From Verrucomicrobiales bacterium (lineage in GTDB: Bacteria; Verrucomicrobiota; Verrucomicrobiia; Verrucomicrobiales; DEV007): a stretch of 13,859 bases of DNA. The translations under genes were made by a program, and so were the position numbers. The stretch spans positions 1 to 13,859 of the forward strand of contig JALRFZ010000268.1 in the NCBI GenBank assembly GCA_023253615.1, in the 5' to 3' direction. Of this stretch, positions 6,833 to 13,550 are shown piece after piece (the first letter of the stretch is position 1; each line of letters begins with the position of its first letter). Below the pieces are notes generated by a model that worked only from the letters and a program-made list of their open reading frames with translations, ran no database searches and was not told the DNA's origin.

Positions 6833-8182
6833 CTATCTCTCACCAATCATCTCCTTCAACCGCGCCACCTGCGCGGCGGCCGCCTTGGGTTGGAAATCGG
6901 GATAGCGCTCGCGGAGGGCTTCGTAGAGTTTCAAGGCTTGGAGGCGCTTCGATCGGGCCTCAACGCTTTTGCCGGCTTCCTCCAACTCATGGGCCTCGGT
7001 CCCGCGGAGGAAAGCGGCATACCAGATCTCTTCGGCCTCACTCAGATCGAGGCGCTGCGGGAAAACGCCGACGAGCACCGATCCACCTTCGATGCGGTAG
7101 TCGCATCCGGCGAGACTGACAACCTCGCGGATGGCCTCGATGAGAGGCACGTTCGAGAGCCGAAGCGTGACCGGCTTTTGCGCGAGCGATTCCGGACTCA
7201 TATGCCAGTTGCGGATGTCGATGCCGCGCTGCGACTCGGGCAGACTTCGATCGTGCTCGATGCTGGCTTTTTTCAACAACTCGATCGCTTCCAGCAGCGG
7301 CGTTTCTTGGAATTGCAGCGAGGGCAAAATGATGTCCCTCACCTTCTCAATCGCCGGAACGGGGACTGGACCGGGAAAGAGCGATCCTCCCAGACCCTCG
7401 CGTTCCTCTCCGGGCAGTCCGGTCGTTTCCCTGGGGGGCAACGGTTTCCCGGCGGGATCGACGACGAGGGCGGTAATGAGGCGGGTGCGCCACGAATCCT
7501 TGCCGAGCCATTCCTCGATGGCGACCGATCCACCGGACGGGATGGCGACTCTCGTCTCGCCGATGATTTGCGGATCTGCTCCGGCCGGGCCATGCAAAAG
7601 CGTCAGGGTCATCTCGACGGTCGAGGCATCGGCGGAGATCACCGGCACATTCCGGGTCAACGCATCCCCGATCCTTGCCTCCGTCGTCTCCTCCAATTTC
7701 GCGGTGAGGGTGGATTGCGGGTGAACGGTCCCCGAGGGCGCCTCCCTCGCCCGGATGACGAGATTTTCCAATTGCTCGTCCGTAGTGAGGACGCGGATGG
7801 AGACGAGCGACGGAGTCTCCGCCGCTTCGTCGGAAAGCAGCGGCCCGCTCGTCTCGAGGATACCATAGGTGAGAGCCACGAGCGCGGAGCCTTTCCTCAT
7901 CTCGGCTTCGAGGAGCTTCTGCAAACGATAGATCGTCTCCACGTTCGCCCGCACGAACAAACGCGAGGTGGCGGGATCGTAGGCGATGCTCTCGTCTTTC
8001 CCGAAGGTGATCCCCTCGTCGGCGAGCCGCTCGCGCGGATCGACCGGAGCCTTCGTGACGGAATCCTGGAAGAAGGAGGGCGGCGCGAGGAGATCCCGGA
8101 CGATCGGAGGACCGGGTTCGTCAGCAGCGAAAGACGCAGTCGCGGCGAAGAGACAAGCAAGAAGCAACGCGCGGACCTTCAT
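6833..8182 (-). CDS. Secreted protein with secretin N-domain/STN-like modules, 449 aa
   Basis: A clear Sec signal peptide (MKVRALLLACLFAATASFAA, cleavage near residue 20) starts the protein. Residues about 63-95 (DESIAYDPATSRLFVRANVETIYRLQKLLE) resemble the secretin N-domain pattern of a self-annotated value followed by a helix. Residues about 288-376 (LQFQETPLLEAIELLKKAS, then PVTLRLSNVPLIEAIREVV and YRIEGGSVLVG) match the STN/secretin N0 fold seen in PilQ, GspD and TonB receptors. There is no secretin barrel, and the C-terminus is a charged helical tail (about 377-449, TPR-like). I do not recognise a named gene. It may be a periplasmic accessory to a secretion or pilus machine, or a domain used for another purpose. 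The frame is open 38 codons upstream of ATG 8182 but through repeat sequence; the signal peptide and promoter set the start. Confidence 0.72.
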   Translation of the reverse strand: MKVRALLLACLFAATASFAADEPGPPIVRDLLAPPSFFQDSVTKAPVDPRERLADEGITFGKDESIAYDPATSRLFVRANVETIYRLQKLLEAEMRKGSALVALTYGILETSGPLLSDEAAETPSLVSIRVLTTDEQLENLVIRAREAPSGTVHPQSTLTAKLEETTEARIGDALTRNVPVISADASTVEMTLTLLHGPAGADPQIIGETRVAIPSGGSVAIEEWLGKDSWRTRLITALVVDPAGKPLPPRETTGLPGEEREGLGGSLFPGPVPVPAIEKVRDIILPSLQFQETPLLEAIELLKKASIEHDRSLPESQRGIDIRNWHMSPESLAQKPVTLRLSNVPLIEAIREVVSLAGCDYRIEGGSVLVGVFPQRLDLSEAEEIWYAAFLRGTEAHELEEAGKSVEARSKRLQALKLYEALRERYPDFQPKAAAAQVARLKEMIGER

Positions 8183-8190
8183 CGCACGGG

Positions 8191-8219
8191 AGACTATCGA
8201 AAGGGTGCGAACGTGTCGA
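8191..8219 (-). promoter_or_regulatory. Promoter of the secretin-N-like gene
   Basis: On the minus strand TCGACA (8219-8214, 5 of 6 to consensus), 17 bases, TAGTCT (8196-8191), then 8 bases to the ATG at 8182. The short distance predicts an untranslated leader of a base or two at most. Confidence 0.55.
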
Positions 8220-8222
8220 TAG
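8194..8222. promoter_or_regulatory. Inverted repeat CTATCGA-N15-TCGATAG over the promoter (candidate operator)
   Basis: Perfect 7-base arms at 8194-8200 and 8216-8222 are separated by 15 bases. One arm overlaps the -10 and the other the -35 of the minus-strand promoter. Arm centres lie 22 bases apart, two helical turns, as expected for a dimeric repressor or regulator. No regulator gene is adjacent. Confidence 0.45.
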
Positions 8223-8225
8223 GGA

Positions 8226-8287
8226 AATGTGGCTGCGGCTTCAGCCGCAGTGCATGTAGAGGGTTCGGCTGAAGCCGAAACCACATT
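8226..8287. repeat. Double hairpin repeat (family A) with closing arms AATGTGG/CCACATT
   Basis: AATGTGG (8226-8232) is followed directly by the hairpin CTGCGGCT-TC-AGCCGCAG (8233-8250), a 13-base spacer, a second hairpin TTCGGCT-GA-AGCCGAA (8264-8279), one A, then CCACATT (8281-8287), the exact complement of the first heptamer. The element can therefore fold as a stem with two hairpin arms. It resembles a BIME: two REP-like units in opposite orientation. It lies between two divergent genes. Confidence 0.8.
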
Positions 8288-8343
8288 CGTTGTCACAACC
8301 GGGGTTGTCTTGGATCAAGAGTCAAGGAAACCCGAGCCGCATC

Positions 8344-9246
8344 ATGAATGCTCCAATTGTTGCCACCGATCCGATCACCAGGCCAGTACCGGCCAAGGAA
8401 CGTCGTTGGCCGGCGGCGGTCTCTTCGCTGATGACGGGGATGGTGGTGAACGTGTTGATTCTCGCATCCTTCGTTTTCGTGACGGTCGATGAGAGCCGCC
8501 GCACTCCGCCCGCAATTCTCGCGACCTCCGTTCCCTCGGAGCCGGATCCGCCGATCGAGCCGCCCGAAGTCGACCGCCCGCGCCCCGCTCCCTCGAGTGC
8601 GGGAGCGGCGGCGGCTCCCGATATCACGATCGCCAGCTCGGCGATGAGCGCCCTTTCCTTGAACGTCTCCGACGCGCCCTCTTTCGACAACGGGCTTGCC
8701 GGCCTCGAAGGGATCGGGAGCAGCTTTGGCAGCGGCTTCGGAGCCGGAGGCGCGGACACGGGCGGAGCCTCGATGAAAGTCGGCAAGATCACGGTGAAAG
8801 CGAAGACCCTGGGGCTCGTCCTGGATGTCTCGGGCAGCATGGAGAGCCATCTGCCGAAAGTGAAACGCGAGGTGCGCAACGCTTTCAAGGATGCCAAAAC
8901 GGTGGAGGTGGAAGGCTGCCAACTCGATTGGCGCGAACCGACTGCGGAAGAGCGGGATGAAGATCGGGAAATCAAACTGAAGAAGGAGGCCAAATCCGTG
9001 ATCGAGGCGATCGAGATGCTCGTCGGGGACGGCCGGGCCGATGCGATCTATTGGTTCTCCGATCTGCAGGACCTGCAAACCGAAGCCGGACTCGCCCGCC
9101 TCCGGGAACTGTTGAAACTCGAACGCGGCAAAGCGCGTGCCGTGAAATTCTACATCCGTTCCCTCGGCAAGGAACCCTCGCCCGAGCTGGCCGCCATCGT
9201 CCGGGCCAGCGGAGGCGCGGTGCAGGCTGGGGAGAAAGGCGAGTGA
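8344..9246 (+). CDS. Membrane-anchored vWA-domain protein, 300 aa
   Basis: A basic N-terminus is followed by one transmembrane helix (about 26-48, LMTGMVVNVLILASFVFVTV), a Pro/Glu/Ala-rich linker, a Gly-rich stretch (about 118-145), and then a vWA-like domain. The metal-site motif D161-x-S-x-S is seen in LVLDVSGSME, and DAIYWFSDLQDLQTE supplies the later acidic strand. The vWA fold binds Mg or Mn and mediates protein contacts. Topology predicts the domain on the periplasmic side. Similar anchored proteins with a VLDVSGSM motif are, from memory, common in Verrucomicrobia, but their role is not established. ATG 8344 is chosen over an in-frame start at 8290 that lies at the repeat edge and would spoil the N-terminus. 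The stop is 8 bases from the convergent hydrolase stop. Confidence 0.8.
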   Translation: MNAPIVATDPITRPVPAKERRWPAAVSSLMTGMVVNVLILASFVFVTVDESRRTPPAILATSVPSEPDPPIEPPEVDRPRPAPSSAGAAAAPDITIASSAMSALSLNVSDAPSFDNGLAGLEGIGSSFGSGFGAGGADTGGASMKVGKITVKAKTLGLVLDVSGSMESHLPKVKREVRNAFKDAKTVEVEGCQLDWREPTAEERDEDREIKLKKEAKSVIEAIEMLVGDGRADAIYWFSDLQDLQTEAGLARLRELLKLERGKARAVKFYIRSLGKEPSPELAAIVRASGGAVQAGEKGE

Positions 9247-9254
9247 GGGGAAAT

Positions 9255-11282
9255 TCACTCCACCGACCGCCCTAACAAACGCGTCACATCCTCGTCGAGA
9301 AGATAGCCGCCTTCGCGCAGGACGATGAGGGTCGCGGCCACGGGGTCGAGGTAGGCGCCGCGATCGGGATACAATTCCTCGAGGGACGGACGCGGATCGC
9401 CTTTGGCCTCGCGCTCCGCCTTCGTCTCCGCAAAGGGAAACCACGCTCCCTGCAATCCGGCGAGGACTCCACCGGCACCGTAGGCTCCGTCGCGCACGTT
9501 CCAACCCGTCGCGGTGCCGCGGGGCGCGGTGATCTCGGGAAGGGTGATGGCGGCGTGTTCGTTGCCGTTCGCATCGACCGCGGGAACGAGCGTGACGTAG
9601 GGCTCTCCCGTCTTCGGCGGTACCTCATCGGCGATGCCGTCGCTCTCCCAGCGCGTTCCCGGATCGAGGCGGAGAGGTCGATAAATCTGCGCCGGGGGCT
9701 CGACCCCAGGGATTTTCGGAAACCGGGCGCGGAAGGTCTCGAGATCGACGAGCGAGCCCGCGGCGATGCGCGGATAGACGCTCACGGGCGGCGTTTTTTC
9801 ATCGCGGATCCACGCATCGAGTCCGGTGAGCAGGGCGCGCAGGACCGGGCCGCGGTGTTTGATGGGATTGAGATCGTGGCGGCAGGGTTTCTTCGCGGTG
9901 ATGTCGTCACTGCCGTCGAGGTGCTGGCTCCCGGCGATCAGATAAAGGCGCATGTCGGGATCGAGATCGAGATCCTGTTTCCCCTCGACATCGGTGTGGA
10001 GGAGCGAGGCCGCGCGTGACCAATATTCGGTGGAACTCTGCACGAACATCGTCTTCGGCACGCCTCCGTTTTCGCGGAGACGCGCGAAGGATTCACCGCT
10101 CTTTCCGGTGACGGGATCGGTCTGCTCCACCGGAGTGAAGGGAAAGGTGTCGGTGGGCGCGAGATTGCCCTCGCGATAGGTTCCGTAGACCGTGGCCATG
10201 CCGAAGCGGTGGTTGAAGAGTCCCTTCCCCGCCCCGGCGACGTGGATGAGGGCGCCATCAAAGACCCGGCGTCCGGCCGGATCGACGTTGAAGCCGTCGG
10301 ACAGGAACTGGTGGCAGAAACGCCCCGACTGCGAGACGCCGAAGATGATGGCGCGGCCGAGATGACCGGCGAGCGGATTGGCGGTTTTGTCAGGGGACTC
10401 TTCCTCGTGTTTGAGAAAAGAAACGACGTCGCGCAGTCCGGCGAGACCGAGTCCGGAAACACGGGGATCACGGGCGGTGTAGACGAAATCGTAGATCGCG
10501 CCGGGTTCGAAACCGTCCTTCAGATAGAGGCTCGTCGGATCGGGCACGACGGTGTCGTTTTCCCAACGGGCGAAAGCCCAGTCGGTGGAAGCGATCGGCT
10601 CGGCAGGCGACTGGCGGTCTTTTCGTTTTGTCAGGGTGGCCGCGTTCGTGTCGAGCGAGACGGCGGGATAGGCGGCGGAGATGCCCCAGGGACTCTGGAA
10701 AAAGGCGCGGCTTTTCACCGGATCATCGACGGTGATCTCGACGTGGTTTTTTCCGGTCAGGGGCGAGCCATCGGCGTTTTTGGCGACGGGCAGTCCGCCG
10801 AGGAGGCGACCGGTGCCATCGTCCTGGATCTCGCCGCTCCACCCGGTCCAGAGCACGGTGTAACCCTCGCGCATCAGGAAGCCGTGACCGGCGTGCTCCG
10901 CGTCGCGCGGCGTGTTGGTGCGGACGCCGTCGTTGAAGGTCCAGAGGGCGAGTTTGTTGCCGCGGTTGTGGACGTCGTAGAGGAGGGTGCCGTTGCCCTT
11001 CGCCGGATCGGTCGGATAGAGCAGGGTGAAGTCGGCCCAGTATTCGATCCGGCCGCGATCATTGACGGGAGCGAGGGCGAGGTCGGCGATGCGGGCATTC
11101 GCGGGATCCTTCGGATCGGCCTCAAAATGAAGACGGCCCTCGACGAGCTCATAGCTCCCGCTGCGCCCGAAGGAGATTCCGTCGGCGAAGGGCACGTGTT
11201 CCTTCACCTCGACGCGGACGAGCCCGGCGGAGGCGAGGGTGGGGAATGCGAGCAGGAAACACAGAAAACGAAACGGGGTCAT
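9255..11282 (-). CDS. Secreted alpha/beta hydrolase-domain protein (Abhydrolase_10-like), 675 aa
   Basis: A signal peptide (MTPFRFLCFLLAFPTLASAG, cleavage near residue 19) leads into a long secreted protein. Conserved-looking family blocks include LLYDVHNRGNKLAL (about 100-113), EGYTVLWTGWSGEI (139-152), PSWGISAAYP-like residues (198-206), and the nucleophile elbow G315-V-S317-Q-S-G-R in IIFGVSQSGRFCHQFL. Later come MFVQSSTEYWSRAASLLHTD and LIAGSQHLDG, the latter a plausible place for the catalytic His. The pattern fits the large PF20091-type hydrolase family; S317 as nucleophile is inferred. The substrate is unknown, possibly an ester in polymer or plant-type material. ATG 11282 is chosen because the signal peptide begins there. 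An upstream in-frame extension to 11402 lies in repeat-bearing spacer. Confidence 0.83.
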   Translation of the reverse strand: MTPFRFLCFLLAFPTLASAGLVRVEVKEHVPFADGISFGRSGSYELVEGRLHFEADPKDPANARIADLALAPVNDRGRIEYWADFTLLYPTDPAKGNGTLLYDVHNRGNKLALWTFNDGVRTNTPRDAEHAGHGFLMREGYTVLWTGWSGEIQDDGTGRLLGGLPVAKNADGSPLTGKNHVEITVDDPVKSRAFFQSPWGISAAYPAVSLDTNAATLTKRKDRQSPAEPIASTDWAFARWENDTVVPDPTSLYLKDGFEPGAIYDFVYTARDPRVSGLGLAGLRDVVSFLKHEEESPDKTANPLAGHLGRAIIFGVSQSGRFCHQFLSDGFNVDPAGRRVFDGALIHVAGAGKGLFNHRFGMATVYGTYREGNLAPTDTFPFTPVEQTDPVTGKSGESFARLRENGGVPKTMFVQSSTEYWSRAASLLHTDVEGKQDLDLDPDMRLYLIAGSQHLDGSDDITAKKPCRHDLNPIKHRGPVLRALLTGLDAWIRDEKTPPVSVYPRIAAGSLVDLETFRARFPKIPGVEPPAQIYRPLRLDPGTRWESDGIADEVPPKTGEPYVTLVPAVDANGNEHAAITLPEITAPRGTATGWNVRDGAYGAGGVLAGLQGAWFPFAETKAEREAKGDPRPSLEELYPDRGAYLDPVAATLIVLREGGYLLDEDVTRLLGRSVE

Positions 11283-11288
11283 GAAGAG

Positions 11289-11317
11289 AGCGTTTCGCAA
11301 ATCGACCGGTCTGGCAA
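11289..11317 (-). promoter_or_regulatory. Candidate promoter of the secreted hydrolase
   Basis: Minus strand TTGCCA (11317-11312, 5 of 6), 17 bases, AACGCT (11294-11289), then 6 bases to the ATG at 11282. The -10 is weak (2 of 6), so support rests on the -35, the spacing and the short distance to the start, shared with other genes here. Confidence 0.3.
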
Positions 11318-11320
11318 GCA

Positions 11321-11345
11321 AATGTGGCTTCGACTTCCGTCGAAG
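11321..11345. repeat. Hairpin repeat, family A half-unit (AATGTGG-CTTCGAC-TTCC-GTCGAAG)
   Basis: AATGTGG (11321-11327) runs directly into a 7-base stem with a TTCC loop (11328-11345). It has the same flank heptamer and hairpin design as at 8226 and, in the other orientation, at 4345. It lies in the spacer upstream of both the hydrolase and the kinase. Confidence 0.7.
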
Positions 11346-11546
11346 GTCTCCCGCCATCGTTGCGGCGAAAGACGCAACCAACCAACTCCTCCGGCGTTTC
11401 ATCCCGCGACGGGCGCATTCCTCTTTCTCATTGCCTTGCTACCACTCCTCGCCTCCGCCAGCACGGTCGAGAAGGACCTCGCCGGCGACGCCAGGGAAAC
11501 GGGGAAGGCGTGGGAGTTTCCCGAGCCGCTCGGGAAGCAGGAGTGA
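11322..11546 (+). CDS. Possible small secreted peptide or gene remnant, up to 74 aa
   Basis: This frame ends in a convincing signal-peptide-like run (GAFLFLIALLPLLASAS, about residues 31-47 from ATG 11322) followed by a short hydrophilic tail (TVEKDLAGDARETGKAWEFP to a TGA). The only ATG in reach, at 11322, falls inside the hairpin repeat and gives an overlong Arg-rich n-region, and no ribosome-binding site is visible. It could be a small exported peptide with an unusual start, a frameshifted remnant, or chance. I do not recognise a family. Apart from the repeat and the promoters, the spacer 11283-11623 holds nothing else that I can support. Confidence 0.25.
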   Translation: MWLRLPSKVSRHRCGERRNQPTPPAFHPATGAFLFLIALLPLLASASTVEKDLAGDARETGKAWEFPEPLGKQE

Positions 11547-11582
11547 CGCGTTCTCGTCGCAAAGCAAGCGTGCGTCGCGGCA

Positions 11583-11611
11583 TTGACCCGGGGCCGCTCC
11601 GGGCGCATGCT
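11583..11611 (+). promoter_or_regulatory. Candidate promoter of the sensor kinase gene
   Basis: TTGACC (11583-11588), 17 bases, CATGCT (11606-11611), then 12 bases to the GTG start at 11624, leaving a leader of about 5 bases. The -35 matches 5 of 6; the -10 is atypical. A similar CATGTT lies near tyrS (5002-5007) after TTGACG, but with only 13 bases between. Confidence 0.4.
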
Positions 11612-11623
11612 GACTCCATTCCC

Positions 11624-13549
11624 GTGAACCCACGTGCCTGCCTGATCCTCCTGGCCGTCGTCGCCACCGCCCGCGCCGACGAGACCGCCCTGCACGATCT
11701 GGAGAGAAGGATCGAGTCCCTGCCGGCTCCGCTTCCTTCCGAACAGACGCACGGCCGTATCGGCTTCTACGGCCTGCACGGCGATCCGGCCAGCATCACG
11801 ATCGATCTCGGGACGACCACCACCCCGGATGAAGTCGTCCTCTTTCCTGCCCGGCTCCCCACCGGCGCCGCTACGGGAGACGGCTCGAACGGATTCCCGC
11901 CATCCCTGACGGTTTTCATCGCCGGGGAGGAGTCTCCCGAAAAGGCGGTGCGTCTCGCACAATGGGCCGAAGACGAACCCGGAGCGGGAAACCGGTTGCC
12001 GTTCCTCCGCCTCGCCGGAAACGGGGCGTCGGGACGCCATCTCACCATCGGGATCGACGCCTTTCGTCCGCGCGAGACAGGGCGCGGTTCGTTTTTCACG
12101 CTCGGGGAAATCGTCGTATTGAAAGATGGCGTCAATGTCGCGCTCGGGCGCACGGTCGCGACCACGGCCTCGACGGAAAACGCGCCCCGCTGGCAGGCGG
12201 GGAATCTCACCGACGGATTCCTCTGGTGCCTGCCCTTCGCGGGCCTGCCGACATCGACCGCGAACGGATACCACAGCGCGATCGACAACACCCTGACAAA
12301 ACACCCCAAATGGGTCGGCATCGATCTCGGGGCGGATCACCGCATCGAAGAGATCCATCTCGTGCCGGCACATCCGCGTGACTTCGCCGATGTGGGCGGC
12401 TTCGGATTCCCGCCACGCTTCCGCGTCACGGGCCGGTCGGAATCCGGTGCGGAGATCGCCTTTTCCGATGCCGCCGCACCCCCTTTTGCGAATCCGGGTG
12501 CGGCGACGGTGATCGTTCCCGGGTCCGGCATTCCGGCCCGCCACGTGAGGGTCGAAGCCCACGAGCTGTGGCAACGCACCGGCGATTTCATCTTCGCCCT
12601 CGCCGAGCTGCGCGTGATCTCGGGGGGACGCAACCTCGCGGCCGGTGCTCCCGTCACCTGCGCCGACACGACCACGACCGGCTCGTGGAGTCCGGAGGCG
12701 CTCGTCGATGGATTCTCGAGCCGGCACGCTTTGCTGGATTGGCGGGAATGGCTCGACGCCCTCGACGAGCGCGGGATGCTGCAGGCCCGGCACGACTCGC
12801 TCGCGGCCATGCTGGGCGCGGCTCGCGAAGATCGCATGCGGCGTTGGCTCATGATCGCCGGCCTCGTCGTCGTCCTCGTCGCGGCGGGCGCTTGGCTCCA
12901 TGTCGCCGCGGTGCGGCGGCGATCCGCCCGCGAGCATGAAGCGTGGAGAGCCCGGCTCGCCGGCGACCTCCACGACGAGATCGGAGCCAGCCTCAGCCAC
13001 CTCGCGCTCCAGAGCGATCTCGCACGCCGCTCCGTGTCCGGCGACGCCGCCTTGGGAAATCGACTCGCTTCCCTCTCCGAATCGGCCCGCGAAACCCTCG
13101 ATCACCTGCGCGACACCGTCTGGCTGCTCGATCCCGCCTGCGGGACCTGGGGCCAGCTCGATTCGCGGCTCGCCGCGGTCACCGCCCGTCTCCTCGGAGG
13201 ACTGCCCCATGAGATCGTTCGGACCGGGACACCTCCGGAGACAGGCGCCCCGCCGGAGCGTTCGCGCGAGATCCTCCTCTTTCTGAAAGAAACCCTGACG
13301 AACCTGCGTCGCCATGCCGGAGAGGCCCGGGCGCGCGTCCTCATCACGTGGGAGAAAGAACGGCTCGTGCTCGAGATCGCCGACACCGGATGCGGTTTCG
13401 ATCCCGGCGGAGCATCGGTGGAGCACGGACGCGGACTCTCCAACCTCCGGAGCCGCGCCGCGAATCTCGGGGGTCGCTGCCAGGTCGAATCGTCACCCGG
13501 TACCGGCACGACCGTGCGGCTCGAGACCCCTCTCCGGACAATTTCCTGA
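11624..13549 (+). CDS. Sensor histidine kinase with two discoidin-like sensor domains, 641 aa
   Basis: GTG 11624 opens a signal-like N-terminus (MNPRACLILLAVVATARA). The exported part carries two F5/8 type C (discoidin)-like repeats, the first from about residue 45 (ITIDLGTTTTPDEVVLFPAR, FPPSLTVFIAG), the second from about 225 (WVGIDLGADHRIEEIHLVPA, FPPRFRVTGRSE). These usually bind carbohydrates or other surface ligands. A helix at about 407-429 (WLMIAGLVVVLVAAGAWLHV) spans the inner membrane. The cytoplasmic part is a HisKA_3 kinase: phospho-acceptor H450 in RLAGDLHDEIGASLSHL, N560 in LLFLKETLTNLRRHA, D587 in EIADTGCGFDP and GRGLSNL (about 602-608) for ATP binding. All key residues are present. 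It is followed one base after its stop by the response regulator, so the two form a cognate pair. The ligand is not known; a polysaccharide is a reasonable guess. Confidence 0.9.
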   Translation: MNPRACLILLAVVATARADETALHDLERRIESLPAPLPSEQTHGRIGFYGLHGDPASITIDLGTTTTPDEVVLFPARLPTGAATGDGSNGFPPSLTVFIAGEESPEKAVRLAQWAEDEPGAGNRLPFLRLAGNGASGRHLTIGIDAFRPRETGRGSFFTLGEIVVLKDGVNVALGRTVATTASTENAPRWQAGNLTDGFLWCLPFAGLPTSTANGYHSAIDNTLTKHPKWVGIDLGADHRIEEIHLVPAHPRDFADVGGFGFPPRFRVTGRSESGAEIAFSDAAAPPFANPGAATVIVPGSGIPARHVRVEAHELWQRTGDFIFALAELRVISGGRNLAAGAPVTCADTTTTGSWSPEALVDGFSSRHALLDWREWLDALDERGMLQARHDSLAAMLGAAREDRMRRWLMIAGLVVVLVAAGAWLHVAAVRRRSAREHEAWRARLAGDLHDEIGASLSHLALQSDLARRSVSGDAALGNRLASLSESARETLDHLRDTVWLLDPACGTWGQLDSRLAAVTARLLGGLPHEIVRTGTPPETGAPPERSREILLFLKETLTNLRRHAGEARARVLITWEKERLVLEIADTGCGFDPGGASVEHGRGLSNLRSRAANLGGRCQVESSPGTGTTVRLETPLRTIS

Positions 13550-13550
13550 C

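Noticed and set aside
8183..8296. Upstream start extending the secretin-N-like protein by 38 residues
   Set aside because: It would translate the promoter, the inverted repeat and the double hairpin and would bury the signal peptide.
9247..9254. Bidirectional terminator between the vWA and hydrolase genes
   Set aside because: The gap is only 8 bases and no hairpin spans the two stop codons.
10209..11546. A 445-codon plus-strand frame opposite the secreted hydrolase
   Set aside because: Most of it is antisense to the hydrolase. Only its last part (11322-11546), outside that gene, was kept as a low-confidence small peptide.
11399..13426. A 675-codon open frame on the minus strand opposite the sensor kinase
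   Set aside because: Same antisense effect. The plus-strand kinase has all catalytic boxes; the mirror shows no domain pattern.
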